From assembly GCA_024234635.1 (NCBI GenBank), contig JACKNX010000001.1, positions 186,001 to 250,000 on the forward strand: a stretch of 64,000 nucleotides of DNA, given 5' to 3'. The stretch is from Pseudomonadales bacterium. Its GTDB lineage: Bacteria; Pseudomonadota; Gammaproteobacteria; Pseudomonadales; Azotimanducaceae. The notes under the pieces were generated by a model, which saw only the letters and a list, made by a program, of their open reading frames with translations, was not told the DNA's origin and searched no databases. Numbering within the stretch: position 1 is the first letter of the stretch; every line of letters begins with the position of its first letter. A program made the translations under genes and the position numbers. This document shows positions 18,789 to 27,531 of this stretch, one piece after another.

Positions 18789-19735
18789 ACACCCAGGCAC
18801 AGGATCTCAAGGCCCACATGGAAGGTCAGTTACGACGCGTCATGTTCGGGCTCGATGATGCCATGCATGCGCTGACGATTGCCTTCATTGCACGCGGCCA
18901 TGTCCTGCTGGAAGGACCACCCGGGCTCGGCAAGACACTGTTGGGACGCCACTATGCGCAGGTGCTCGGTGGCTCTTTCGGACGCATCCAGGGCACGGCC
19001 GACCTCATGCCCACCGACATAACCGGGGTTCATGTCTACAACGCGGCGGCCGCCGCGTTTGAATTCCAGCCCGGCCCCGTGTTCAACGATGTGCTGCTCG
19101 TGGATGAAATCAACCGCACAGGCCCGAAGACCCAATCCGCCCTGCTCGAAGCAATGGAGGAACGCCAGGTCAGTGTGGATCGCGAGGCGTTCGCGCTGGC
19201 AGACGATTTCCTGGTGGTGGCTACGCAGAATCCATCCGAATTCGAAGGCACCTATCCACTCCCGGAGTCGCAACTGGATCGTTTCCTTGTCAGCGTTCCA
19301 CTGACCTATCCGAACGCCGCGGATGAACTGCGCATCCTTGCCGCCTACAACCTGCCGGATGCGCAACTGCGTCGCGAGCCCGTGCCGCTCGACACCGTGG
19401 ACCGCGCGCTCATCAGCGCCGCACGCCAGGACGTTGCCAATGTTCAGGTTGCCGACTCGCTGTACGCCTATGTACTCGATCTCGCCACCGCTACCCGTCA
19501 GTCCAGTCGCATCTCGCTTGGCCTGTCGACCCGCGCCGCCCTTGCCGTCGTACGTTGCGCGCGCGTCGAAGCAGCGTTGCGCGGTGGCGAATTTGTAATA
19601 CCCGATGACGTCAAACGCGTCTTCCCCTGGGTCGCACGTCACCGTCTCTCGCTCTCGCCGGACACAATCCTGGACGGCATCGTCGTCGACGACGAACTCC
19701 GTCGTCTGCTGGACACCGTGGCTGTTCCGCATTGA
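18785..19735 (+). CDS. MoxR-family AAA+ ATPase
   Basis: 316-residue MoxR ATPase. Walker A is GPPGLGKTLLGRHYAQ (about residues 40-55), Walker B is VLLVDEINRTGPKTQSALLEAME, sensor 1 is VVATQNPSEFEGTYPLPESQ, and an AAA_lid_2 region runs to the C-terminus. MoxR proteins act as chaperone-like ATPases that help mature other proteins, usually together with a DUF58/VWA partner encoded next door; here the DUF58 gene follows after 1 base. The order DUF4129-DUF4350-MoxR-DUF58 is a well-known arrangement. Confidence 0.95.
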   Translation: MNTQAQDLKAHMEGQLRRVMFGLDDAMHALTIAFIARGHVLLEGPPGLGKTLLGRHYAQVLGGSFGRIQGTADLMPTDITGVHVYNAAAAAFEFQPGPVFNDVLLVDEINRTGPKTQSALLEAMEERQVSVDREAFALADDFLVVATQNPSEFEGTYPLPESQLDRFLVSVPLTYPNAADELRILAAYNLPDAQLRREPVPLDTVDRALISAARQDVANVQVADSLYAYVLDLATATRQSSRISLGLSTRAALAVVRCARVEAALRGGEFVIPDDVKRVFPWVARHRLSLSPDTILDGIVVDDELRRLLDTVAVPH

Positions 19736-19736
19736 C

Positions 19737-21035
19737 ATGACACTGCGCCCGCTAGGCAATCTGTTCATCGTCGCGGTTGCGTTCACAGGCATCTGGGGTC
19801 TGTGGTTGCCGGCGATGGCCGGCGGATTCTGGCTGCTGCTGACGCTGGTGCTGTCCGCGGGGCTTGCGTTGGAGAGCATTCGGAACGGAAGCTGGCGCAT
19901 CGACGCACAATCCCCGGCAGCACCACGCCTGCACCTGGGTCGGCGGGAACTAATCCACTTCACCCTGACCAGCAACCACAGCCGCCCCCTGCACGTTGAG
20001 TGGCAGGTGATCCATCCCGCGGGTGTCCGCGGCCCAAGCGAAAAACAATCCGGTACGCTCTTTCCCGGCAAACCACTTGTGTGCCAGCTACCGCTGCAGG
20101 CAACACGCATGGGCACCACGGCACCCCTGGAAATCGGACTGCGGCTACGCGGTGCGCTGAATCTGGCCTGGTGGCGACGACAGCTTCCGCTCTGCACGCC
20201 GGGAATCCGCGTGGAGCCGGATCACGATAACAAGTTACTGACCACAAGAACCTCCGCCACACAGTCCGGTCGCATCGGCAAACGGGAGGGAGCGGGCCTC
20301 GAACTGCATCATCTGCGCCACTACCGCTCTGGTGACCCGCGCCACGCGCTGGACTGGAAGGCCACCGCGCGAACCGGTCGCCTCATCACCAGGGTCACGT
20401 CGCAGGAACAACGTCTGCAACTCGTTATCGCACTGGATTTCGGCCGCACGAGTCGGTTGGAAACCGATGGGCTGCAACAGCTGGGTCACTACATCAATCT
20501 GGCGGCCAGACTGTCCGCAACTGCGGCGGCAAACGGCGATCACGTGGGGTTCGTCTCTTTCGCGGACTCGGTGCGGCACATCGTGGCCCCCGCCCGCGGC
20601 GACGCGGCCCTCCCCAGGATCCGACGCGCGCTCATGGAACTGGAATGCCGCCCCGTGGAGTCGGACCTGCCAGGCGCTGCCCTGACCGTACGTCGACTAT
20701 TGCGCCAGCGTGCCGTGATCATCCTGCTGTCCGATCTCCACCAGGCTTCCGCCGCTTCCTCGCTTGCCACCGCGCTGCGTACCTGGCTGCCGAAGCACCA
20801 GCCGGTACTTGTCGGCCTGACCAGCCCGGAAATCGCCGCCATGGCCAGTACAGCATCGTCCGGCTGGCTGGCGCCCTACCAGACAGTCGCCGCCGGCGAA
20901 TATCTCGCTCACCTCGACGCCAGCGCAAGAAGTCTGCGGCAACTCGGCGCCATCACGCTGACGACCTCACCGGCCAGCCTGGAGACACGAATCACCCGGG
21001 AATATCAGCGTTTGCGTGCGCGTGGCAGGGCGTGA
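19737..21035 (+). CDS. DUF58-domain protein (MoxR partner)
   Basis: 432 residues from ATG 19737, one base after the MoxR stop. Two N-terminal hydrophobic segments (NLFIVAVAFTGIWGLWLPAM and GFWLLLTLVLSAGLAL) are followed by a DUF58 signature (HHLRHYRSGDPRHALDWKAT, about residues 193-212) and a VWA-like fold (LVIALDFGRTSRLETDGL, AVIILLSDLHQ). DUF58 proteins are the adaptor partners of MoxR ATPases. Its 3' end overlaps the convergent SpoIIM gene by 31 bp. The frame is open 44 codons upstream, but that overlaps MoxR and was rejected. Confidence 0.92.
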   Translation: MTLRPLGNLFIVAVAFTGIWGLWLPAMAGGFWLLLTLVLSAGLALESIRNGSWRIDAQSPAAPRLHLGRRELIHFTLTSNHSRPLHVEWQVIHPAGVRGPSEKQSGTLFPGKPLVCQLPLQATRMGTTAPLEIGLRLRGALNLAWWRRQLPLCTPGIRVEPDHDNKLLTTRTSATQSGRIGKREGAGLELHHLRHYRSGDPRHALDWKATARTGRLITRVTSQEQRLQLVIALDFGRTSRLETDGLQQLGHYINLAARLSATAAANGDHVGFVSFADSVRHIVAPARGDAALPRIRRALMELECRPVESDLPGAALTVRRLLRQRAVIILLSDLHQASAASSLATALRTWLPKHQPVLVGLTSPEIAAMASTASSGWLAPYQTVAAGEYLAHLDASARSLRQLGAITLTTSPASLETRITREYQRLRARGRA

Positions 21036-22015
21036 AGCAGCGTGCTGATCGACGGCCAACCCGACAGTGTGTGGACAAATACCAGGAAATAACCCACGCC
21101 GATACCAACCCGCACGGACATACCGACGTTTTCGTCGGGTGAAATGAATCCCTCGATCAGCCCGCAGCCGACAAGGAATACGACACAGACAAGACCGAGT
21201 CGCATCGCATCGCCCATGGCGACCCGGAACGCGGTGCCACGAGTGAACTGGCCCGGGTTTGCCAATGATTCACCAACATGGAACCCGGCCGCGCCACAGA
21301 GAAGAATCGCCGACAACTCGACGACTCCATGCGGGGTGACGAACTGCAGCAGCCGGTCCGCCAGATCATACTGCGCGGTAAACGCAAAAATGCCGCCCAG
21401 CATGAACCCGTTCAGCACGACGATGTAGAGAGAACCGATTCCGAATGCGATGCCGAATCCGATGGCGGTCAGCGCAACGACGATGTTGTTGGTAAAGATA
21501 CCGACTGACAACAACGCCGACGGCATCACGTTGAGAAGATCGTCCGTCCACAGACGGCCTTCCTGAACACTGTTGACCATCTCCTCGCTTGCCAGCAGCG
21601 AGATCAGCTCGGGGTAGGTGCGTATCAGCCACCAGCCTGCAAGGATGCTGCCGAGGAACAGCCACATGATGAACACCAGCTGACGTCGAATGCCCCACAG
21701 AATGCGGGGAACGTCCAGGCGGACCAGCGCCAGCACTTCCCGCCAGCCGTCCGCCGGGGGTTGATACAGCATGCGATGCAGACGCGCGTAGGCCGCCTCA
21801 AGTTGTTGCGGAAGACTGCCGGTCATCCGGTTTCGCCGCACAGTGACCAGCTCCCGCGCGAGATCCGGGTAGATACGCATGGCCTGACGGACATCATCGC
21901 TGCCCACCGTGCGATGTCTCTCCAGGCGGTCCACCAGCGCAAACCAGTCCGACCACCGCGCCAGGCGCGTACTGCGCCAGTGCTGCTGCGTTTCCTCGGA
22001 TGCTTTGGAGCTCAT
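21005..22015 (-). CDS. SpoIIM-family (stage II sporulation protein M-like) membrane protein
   Basis: 336 residues. A soluble basic N-terminus (about 1-115) is followed by about five transmembrane helices. The SpoIIM signature HGVVELSAILLCGAAGFHVG lies near residue 230 and NGFMLGGIFAFTAQYD near 202. Family members in non-sporulating bacteria are regularly encoded beside RDD, MoxR and DUF58 genes, as here; the function is unknown. The start overlaps the RDD stop (ATGA), so the two are coupled. The pair converges on the MoxR gene block instead of being co-directional. Confidence 0.9.
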   Translation of the reverse strand: MSSKASEETQQHWRSTRLARWSDWFALVDRLERHRTVGSDDVRQAMRIYPDLARELVTVRRNRMTGSLPQQLEAAYARLHRMLYQPPADGWREVLALVRLDVPRILWGIRRQLVFIMWLFLGSILAGWWLIRTYPELISLLASEEMVNSVQEGRLWTDDLLNVMPSALLSVGIFTNNIVVALTAIGFGIAFGIGSLYIVVLNGFMLGGIFAFTAQYDLADRLLQFVTPHGVVELSAILLCGAAGFHVGESLANPGQFTRGTAFRVAMGDAMRLGLVCVVFLVGCGLIEGFISPDENVGMSVRVGIGVGYFLVFVHTLSGWPSISTLLHALPRARKR

Positions 22016-22725
22016 GTTTTCAACAGCAGCGACAGCCGCGCGTAGAGTTGCTCGTCATTCACAAGCGACAGATCATCGTCACCGAGTTTTGTCAGCAGGC
22101 GACGCGCCAGGGAAGTTCGAAGGTGCGCGGGCAGCTCATCCCACCGACCGAGCACGTCCTGCACGAGTTCAACGTTTTCGAGCCCCAGGCGGGCCACCGC
22201 GGCCGCCGGCAGGTCAGCCACCGGCGGACCTTCCACGGCTTCGTAGACGAGCAGCGTGCCGGCGGCCAGGTCGCCGATGCGGACGGCATGGCGCGTCAGG
22301 AGAGTGGCGGCAAAGCCGACCAGGTACAGCACGGGCATGCTGTCGATCAGCCGCAGGGCGTTGCGGATGAGCAATGCGCCAGCCGTGGGATTGCTGCCGT
22401 CGACGCTGACGATGCGAATGCCCGCTCTGCGTTTTCCCGGCGTGCTCCCCCCCGTCACCAGTTCGATCACCGGATGGTAGAAGAAATAGATGATTGCCGC
22501 GGGCAGACCACCCATATAGACCATCACCTGCTGCCGGTCGTTCATGCCAAGCGCCAGGGCGACGAGCAGCGCGGCAAGAAACCACACCGCGGCCGCTAGA
22601 AACCGGACGTGCCAGTCGATGACAAATGCATAGCTGCGCGCACCGGGCCCGGCAATACGCAACTCGACGTCCACGCCCGTAACACTGGGCACCGTCAACA
22701 CATCCCTTGCGGTGGCATCAGTCAT
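22012..22725 (-). CDS. RDD-family membrane protein
   Basis: 237 residues from ATG 22725, which has GGGAG 7 bases upstream; an in-frame ATG at 22746 is less likely. The RDD signature is RSYAFVIDWHVRFLAA (Arg and Asp pair) followed by three hydrophobic segments and TPGKRRAGIRIVSVDG. RDD proteins are small integral membrane proteins of unclear transport function and are common partners of SpoIIM/MoxR loci. It is first in a two-gene operon with the SpoIIM gene. Confidence 0.9.
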   Translation of the reverse strand: MTDATARDVLTVPSVTGVDVELRIAGPGARSYAFVIDWHVRFLAAAVWFLAALLVALALGMNDRQQVMVYMGGLPAAIIYFFYHPVIELVTGGSTPGKRRAGIRIVSVDGSNPTAGALLIRNALRLIDSMPVLYLVGFAATLLTRHAVRIGDLAAGTLLVYEAVEGPPVADLPAAAVARLGLENVELVQDVLGRWDELPAHLRTSLARRLLTKLGDDDLSLVNDEQLYARLSLLLKT

Positions 22726-22870
22726 ACCATTGCTCCCTGTATCCACGCATCGCGGCAGCGGTTGCGCTTCCTGGACGGAAACACTAGCGACCGGCCGTCA
22801 GCACGTCGAGGTCGCCGTTCGCAAACCGTCTCTCCCCGCCAACCGGGGCCGCGCTGTGCAAGCGCCGCCG

Positions 22871-23506
22871 TCAGTCGTTGCGCATACCCACCATCCGCTG
22901 GAAGTCTTCTGTACTGTTCACCTGGGGATAGGGTGTTTCCGGTACCGGCACACCCAGGAACTCGCAGAGCGGTGGCCAGCCATCCCCTGTCCGGTAGACC
23001 AGCAGCCTGTCCGCCGGCAGGGCATCGATCACCGCCTGGTTGTGGCGTTCATAGGTGGCGATGACATGCGCCCTGTCCTCCATGCGCCGCTGAAACGTAC
23101 CATCCCAGATGATCTCGAATACCATGTCGGACTGCGCGCGCGCCGCCGGCTCCGTGGCCGCCGCGCGCATCATTTCCGACACCTTCCAGATGGTGTTCAT
23201 GACACTGTCATACCAGCTTTGCGCATCGCGCACCGACAGGATCACTTTGGCGTCTGGAAAGGCGTGCAGCTGCTCGCGCCAGAAGTTGCAGGACGGCCAG
23301 TCCACGGTCGACCGGTAATCCTTGAACAACGCGCCCCAATCAACTGCTTCACCGCGCCCGGCGGCGCGCCACATCGGTACATGATCGGCATGCTGATGGA
23401 CCTCGAGCATGTGATAGCAGGGTCCGAAGCCAAGCAGCTCCAGCGCGTTTTTCAACGAGAGCGTGCCGGTGCGGCCATAACCGGCACCAATGATGTCCAG
23501 GGCCAT
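22871..23506 (-). CDS. Sulfotransferase-family protein
   Basis: 211 residues starting MALDIIGAGYGRTGTLSLKN, where GYGRTGT is the 5'-phosphosulfate-binding loop used for PAPS. The 3'-phosphate site is probably VILSVRDAQSWYDSV (about 90-104). The length and motifs fit the bacterial/fungal Sulfotransfer_4 type, often mislabelled as epimerase. The acceptor is unknown. A GAGGA site lies 7 bases before the ATG. It is divergent from the symporter gene, with 149 bp between the two starts. Confidence 0.85.
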   Translation of the reverse strand: MALDIIGAGYGRTGTLSLKNALELLGFGPCYHMLEVHQHADHVPMWRAAGRGEAVDWGALFKDYRSTVDWPSCNFWREQLHAFPDAKVILSVRDAQSWYDSVMNTIWKVSEMMRAAATEPAARAQSDMVFEIIWDGTFQRRMEDRAHVIATYERHNQAVIDALPADRLLVYRTGDGWPPLCEFLGVPVPETPYPQVNSTEDFQRMVGMRND

Positions 23507-23655
23507 AGTGCAATCCTCGTGGTTCGGAGACGATGTTGTCTCGATTCATTCGAGTTTGCACGTCGCACCCGTCGATGACTCGAGCTGTTGGGGTATGTTA
23601 GCGTCACAGAAGGATAGCGAGCGAGTCGCTGTCATCGGGAGGGAGCACCCGTTCC

Positions 23656-25110
23656 ATGGTCCATCCGCTGGATCTGACTGTCATCGTGGCCTACCTCGCT
23701 CTCATCGTGTGGGTGGGGCTCAGGGTGTCGCGTCGCGTGCACGACGCGCAGGATTATTTTCTTGCCGGACGTTCCCTGACCTGGTTCGTGATCGGTCTGT
23801 CCATCATCGGCACCAACGTCTCCGCCGAAGGCTACGTGGGCGCCTCGGGAAATGCCTACAAGGTAGGTATCGCCCAGGCCAATTTCGAATGGATTGGTGC
23901 CATACCGGCGATGATCCTGGCCTCGCTCGTGTTCATTCCCGTGTACTGGCGCGCTGGTGTGTATTCCATCCCCGAGTACATGGGATTGCGCTATAACGCC
24001 GCCGTGCGCGTGCTGCTGGCGGTCATCGCGTCGGTCTTCGCCGTATTTGCCATCGCCGTTGGCCTGTGGGCACTGGCGCTGACCCTCGAAACCTATCTCG
24101 GCTGGCCAACCTGGGCGGGCATACTGGTAACCGGCGCCATCGTCGGCGCCTACAGTGTCACGGGTGGCCTGGCCGCGGTTGCCTATACGGATGCCGTTCA
24201 GGTGCTTGTGATGTTCGCTGGCGGGGTCGCGATAGTTGCACTGGGCATCACGGAGACAAACGGATTTTCCGGATTCGCAACCGCGCTCAGTGCCGAAAAC
24301 CCTGACCATCTCCACGCCTTCCTGCCCGCCGACCACCCTGAATTTCCCTGGCCCGGCGTCCTCCTCGGCCTGTCCATCGTACTGTCACCAGCCTACTGGT
24401 GCGCGGGACAGACGATCCTGCAACGCAGTCTGGGCGCACGCAGTCAATGGGATGCCAGCGCCTCGATGATGTTTGCCGCCTTCGCCAAAACATTTGTGCC
24501 GTTGCTGATCGTATTCCCCGGTCTTCTGGCACTGGTCATGCACGCGGACATCGCCTATCCGGACATGGCGCTGCCCTGGGTGGTCAAGAACATCCTGCCA
24601 CCGGGTCTCAGCGGCATCATGTTCGTGGCCATCATCGCGGCCTTGCAGTCCACTGTCGATTCCGCCTTGAACAGCACCTCCCTGCTCATAACACGCGACA
24701 TCCGTGGCGTACTGCTGCCGCACACCGACCGCACGCGCGACCTGATCATCGGCCGTCGGGTTGCTGTGGTGCTGCTGGTGACCGCCATGCTGTTTGCGCC
24801 TGCCATCGCCAACCTCGGCGGCATCTATGTCTTCATTCAGACCTTGCTGTCGCTTTTCCAGGGGCCAACACTGGCGCTGCTGGTGCTGGGCGCCTTCACC
24901 CGCCACGCCACGCCCGCAGCCGGGCTGGTTACACTGGTAACGGGCGTAGCGGTCTCAGGCACCCTCACGCTGCTGGACACGAACATGCTGTTTGTGGCGT
25001 TCTGGTCCTTCGCCTACGCGCTTGTCTGTCTGCTGGTTGTGAGTTTCTTCACGCCACGTCTGGAACCAGCGCTTCTCGACCGCCTGGTGTACCGCCGTGT
25101 CACCGGCTGA
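23656..25110 (+). CDS. Sodium:solute symporter (SSS family)
   Basis: 484 residues with about 13 hydrophobic helices. Family hallmarks are DYFLAGRSLTWFVIGLSIIG, GTNVSAEGYVGASGNAYKVG, a Gly-rich TGGLAAVAYTDAVQVLVM (about residues 172-189) and GLSGIMFVAIIAALQSTVDS (about 317-336), the last with Ser residues at the expected Na+ site. It resembles sugar/myo-inositol-type SLC5 transporters, but specificity cannot be read from sequence. GGGAGGGAG lies about 12 bases before the ATG. Its last 14 bases overlap a small membrane protein gene. Confidence 0.92.
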   Translation: MVHPLDLTVIVAYLALIVWVGLRVSRRVHDAQDYFLAGRSLTWFVIGLSIIGTNVSAEGYVGASGNAYKVGIAQANFEWIGAIPAMILASLVFIPVYWRAGVYSIPEYMGLRYNAAVRVLLAVIASVFAVFAIAVGLWALALTLETYLGWPTWAGILVTGAIVGAYSVTGGLAAVAYTDAVQVLVMFAGGVAIVALGITETNGFSGFATALSAENPDHLHAFLPADHPEFPWPGVLLGLSIVLSPAYWCAGQTILQRSLGARSQWDASASMMFAAFAKTFVPLLIVFPGLLALVMHADIAYPDMALPWVVKNILPPGLSGIMFVAIIAALQSTVDSALNSTSLLITRDIRGVLLPHTDRTRDLIIGRRVAVVLLVTAMLFAPAIANLGGIYVFIQTLLSLFQGPTLALLVLGAFTRHATPAAGLVTLVTGVAVSGTLTLLDTNMLFVAFWSFAYALVCLLVVSFFTPRLEPALLDRLVYRRVTG

Positions 25111-25297
25111 CTGGCCGGCGTGGTGGGCAAACACCGCGGCGATGGCACTTTTCGTGCTCGCCGGCATGCTGGTATTTCTCGTTCCGCGGGATGAATTGCT
25201 GAAGGACGCGCCAGACAAACGCACCTGGCGCGATATCCGCTGGTGGGGCGTGGCGCTGGCTGTCACACAGATCGGGATCTACCTGATTTTCACCTGA
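25097..25297 (+). CDS. Small two-helix membrane protein overlapping the symporter
   Basis: 66 residues from GTG, reading MSPADWPAWWANTAA, with two predicted helices (AMALFVLAGMLVFLVP and WWGVALAVTQIGIYLIF) separated by a charged loop DELLKDAPDKRTWRD. It starts inside the symporter gene (14-bp overlap) and ends 8 bp into the convergent kinase-like gene. The overlap suggests co-translation as an accessory subunit of the transporter, but it is not the DUF4212 partner known for some symporters and I do not recognise the family. Confidence 0.6.
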   Translation: MSPADWPAWWANTAAMALFVLAGMLVFLVPRDELLKDAPDKRTWRDIRWWGVALAVTQIGIYLIFT

Positions 25298-25886
25298 GCG
25301 GTGCGGGCGGCAGGCCGAGCAAGCGGCGGAACTCCTCGATCTCGCGCAGGGATCGAAGGTGGACGAAGCGTACATGCCGGGTCGCGGGATCCGCACGGAA
25401 GCTTGCCATTTCGTCACGTTTGCGCGCCTGTTGGGTCCAGATCCACCATACCAGCGAGTCCTCCTTCTTCCAGATCGCCAGTTGGGGCCAGAAAGTTTCG
25501 TAGTTGGTGCCCCAGAGCAGCTCCCGCTTGCGCCACCGTTGCCACGAGCGTCGCAGCACCCGCACCAGCAGCACGCCGCGCGGCAGATCCAGGAAAATCA
25601 TGGTGTGCAGCCGCGGCCAGAAGGTGTCACGCGCAAAGCGCGCGTATGAGCCCGCAACGACCCAGCCATCACCCGACGTCGCGGCGCGGATGCGTCCGGA
25701 GAATCGTTCGGGATCAGTCGCGTTCAGACCCACCCAGCCTGGCAACCAGTTGAGGGCATCGAGCTCCACGCAGGGCACGTCGAGCAGTGCCGACAGTTCC
25801 GCACCCAACGTGCTCTTGCCGGAACAACTCAGGCCGTTCACGTGAATTCGTTTCCCGAGCGCCCGGACTGCCCATTCCGCCATCAT
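25290..25886 (-). CDS. P-loop nucleotide kinase-like protein (FlaR/adenylate kinase type)
   Basis: 198 residues. The Walker A loop is HVNGLSCSGKSTLGAELS (about residues 15-32), followed by PCVELDALNWLPGW, where Asp/Glu may bind nucleotide or Mg2+, and by MIFLDLPRGVLLVRVLRRSW, a typical strand and LID-proximal region. It resembles the small adenylate-kinase-like proteins annotated as topology modulation protein FlaR, whose real function is unproven. The substrate is unknown. It overlaps the small membrane protein gene tail to tail. Confidence 0.8.
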   Translation of the reverse strand: MMAEWAVRALGKRIHVNGLSCSGKSTLGAELSALLDVPCVELDALNWLPGWVGLNATDPERFSGRIRAATSGDGWVVAGSYARFARDTFWPRLHTMIFLDLPRGVLLVRVLRRSWQRWRKRELLWGTNYETFWPQLAIWKKEDSLVWWIWTQQARKRDEMASFRADPATRHVRFVHLRSLREIEEFRRLLGLPPAPLR

Positions 25887-25962
25887 CGATCACCGTCATC
25901 ACCCGCGGCAGGCAGCGAACGCTACCCGATCGAGCCACCGCCCGCAAAGCGGCTACCTGCGG

Positions 25963-27102
25963 TCAATAGAGCCGCACCCGTGCAGGTTCGAAACAGAACT
26001 GCATGCCACCGCCCGACAACAGCACATCGGCGCCCAGCAGTGCGGTAGTACCCACGGGAAACCGCTGCGCTTCCGGGGTATGCACCATCTTCGAAACACG
26101 CTCCACGCCGACCACGCGAATGTGCGACACCCGCGTGCGACCCACGAGATGTACATCGCCGAAATCGGAGACCACCCGCAGCCGGGCGTGTTCGGCACCC
26201 GGCGCATGGACGTAACTGCGCACGGAGCCCGTATCCAGTAACGCACGGTGTGGCCGGCCGTCGATCTGCACAAGGGCGACGGGTACCCCGCCCTCGAGCG
26301 TCACACGTTCGCTCACTGCCTCCGGGCACCTGCCGCCGAGGAACCGTAGCTGGCGCGCCCGGGTGTCGATGTCGATACCGCCAAGCGAATGCAACATGTC
26401 GAGGCCCAGCACGCCTTCACGCTCGAAACCCTGGCCCGTGACCGCCATGACCCATTCCGGTAGTTGCCAGTGACCCAGCGCGAACGGACCGGCCCTGACC
26501 AGGGTCAAAGAGGCCAGCCGCCCCATGTTGGCCACACGGGTGTCGAACAGCCGGGCCTGCACGCTGCCCTGCAGCGAGCGCGGCAGAATTGTTGCCACGC
26601 TCGCCGTGTCCACCACCATGGCGCCCTGGGTTCCTTCGGTGCCCGCGAGACGCACGACGGCATGCCCACTCTCTCCCCACCCGAACGGCACCATGCCCGC
26701 GGCGTCCGGTGCGCGAACGATGCCACTGCCATAGCGATCCGCGATCAGACGTGCCATCTGACAGGAGCGATTCCCCGTGGCGCACTCGAGCCGCGGTTGG
26801 GGTTCACCCTGCCCCAGGTGCCTCGCCTGCAGGTAACCCCGCACCAGGTCCGCATCCAGCGACTGCGAGGCCCTGGACTCGAGCGCGGCCGGATAGGCCT
26901 GCAGCGCTTCCCGCAACCGGCCCTCGCGGGCGAGAGCTGATGGACTGTCCGCGCCCGTTGAGATTTCGTCCAGCTGGATATGCGCCCAGCTCAACACCAG
27001 GCCCAACACCAGCAGTCCGCGGCGCACGCCCGCTCGGCCCAGCGCTGCGGGCTGAGGGCAGAACAATCGTGACAGGGAGCGCCAGATGTACCGCACAAGC
27101 AT
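25963..27102 (-). CDS. Membrane-anchored retropepsin-like aspartic protease-like protein
   Basis: 379 residues from ATG 27102. One N-terminal hydrophobic anchor (GVRRGLLVLGLVLSWAHI) precedes a helical region (about 50-110) and two retropepsin-like halves. The second half carries a canonical LLDTGSVRSYVH (Asp near residue 286). The first has VVDTASVATILP (Asp near residue 163), with Ala instead of Gly. Conserved hydrophobic-Gly segments (VLGLDMLHSLGG, ALLGADVLLSGG) follow each. Two fused halves would form a pepsin-like active site in the periplasm. The frame is open another 103 codons upstream, but that stretch is atypical and was not used. The promoter region is shared with the porin gene. 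Confidence 0.78.
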   Translation of the reverse strand: MLVRYIWRSLSRLFCPQPAALGRAGVRRGLLVLGLVLSWAHIQLDEISTGADSPSALAREGRLREALQAYPAALESRASQSLDADLVRGYLQARHLGQGEPQPRLECATGNRSCQMARLIADRYGSGIVRAPDAAGMVPFGWGESGHAVVRLAGTEGTQGAMVVDTASVATILPRSLQGSVQARLFDTRVANMGRLASLTLVRAGPFALGHWQLPEWVMAVTGQGFEREGVLGLDMLHSLGGIDIDTRARQLRFLGGRCPEAVSERVTLEGGVPVALVQIDGRPHRALLDTGSVRSYVHAPGAEHARLRVVSDFGDVHLVGRTRVSHIRVVGVERVSKMVHTPEAQRFPVGTTALLGADVLLSGGGMQFCFEPARVRLY

Positions 27103-27531
27103 TGCCGTACCGTCAAAACGACACTGTATGGCTGCGGCTGGCACACCGCGTAAGAACCTGTGATGCGCTTGTAACGTTTTCCGTAGCTGCTTCGCTGCGC
27201 GGAATGGCTGGAAACAGGCTGGTGAGCCGGCACAACGACAAGGCAAAGGCGGCGTGCACACCGACAGGCACCATGAAAGTGCACCAGAGGCAGCTGTCGC
27301 CCCCCCTCGGGGCAGATTTCGCCGCCGAAACACCAGCAGACCGCACAAAGCGACCTGAAACACGCGTGATCCGAAACCTGGCCCGCTTTCTGCATAGCCC
27401 TGTACGCGCAAGGCTGTATGCGCAAGGCTTCAAGCACAAGCCTGAGCGCCGACACAGCCGGCTGCCTGCCAGGGTGCAACCGCCCCCGGAGAGCAACAGT
27501 AAAAAACGAGTTCAACAAGGGGACTTACACA
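27103..27531. other. Divergent intergenic region, protease/porin
   Basis: This 429-bp gap lies between the leftward protease-like gene and the rightward TorF-like porin. Open frames here look like shadows without family resemblance. It contains a possible sigma-54 promoter (27379-27394, described separately) and an AAGGGG ribosome-binding site for the porin. I saw no clear hairpin terminator, tRNA or repeat. Confidence 0.55.
27379..27394 (+). promoter_or_regulatory. Possible sigma-54 (-24/-12) promoter for the porin
   Basis: TGGCCCGCTTTCTGCA matches the -24/-12 pattern TGGCACG-N4-TTGCW at 10 of 12 positions and keeps the required GG-N10-GC spacing. It is about 138 bp upstream of the porin ATG. 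TorF-family porins are frequently associated with nitrogen-regulated genes (glnK/amtB), which makes sigma-54 control plausible, but no enhancer site or regulator is seen nearby. Confidence 0.3.
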
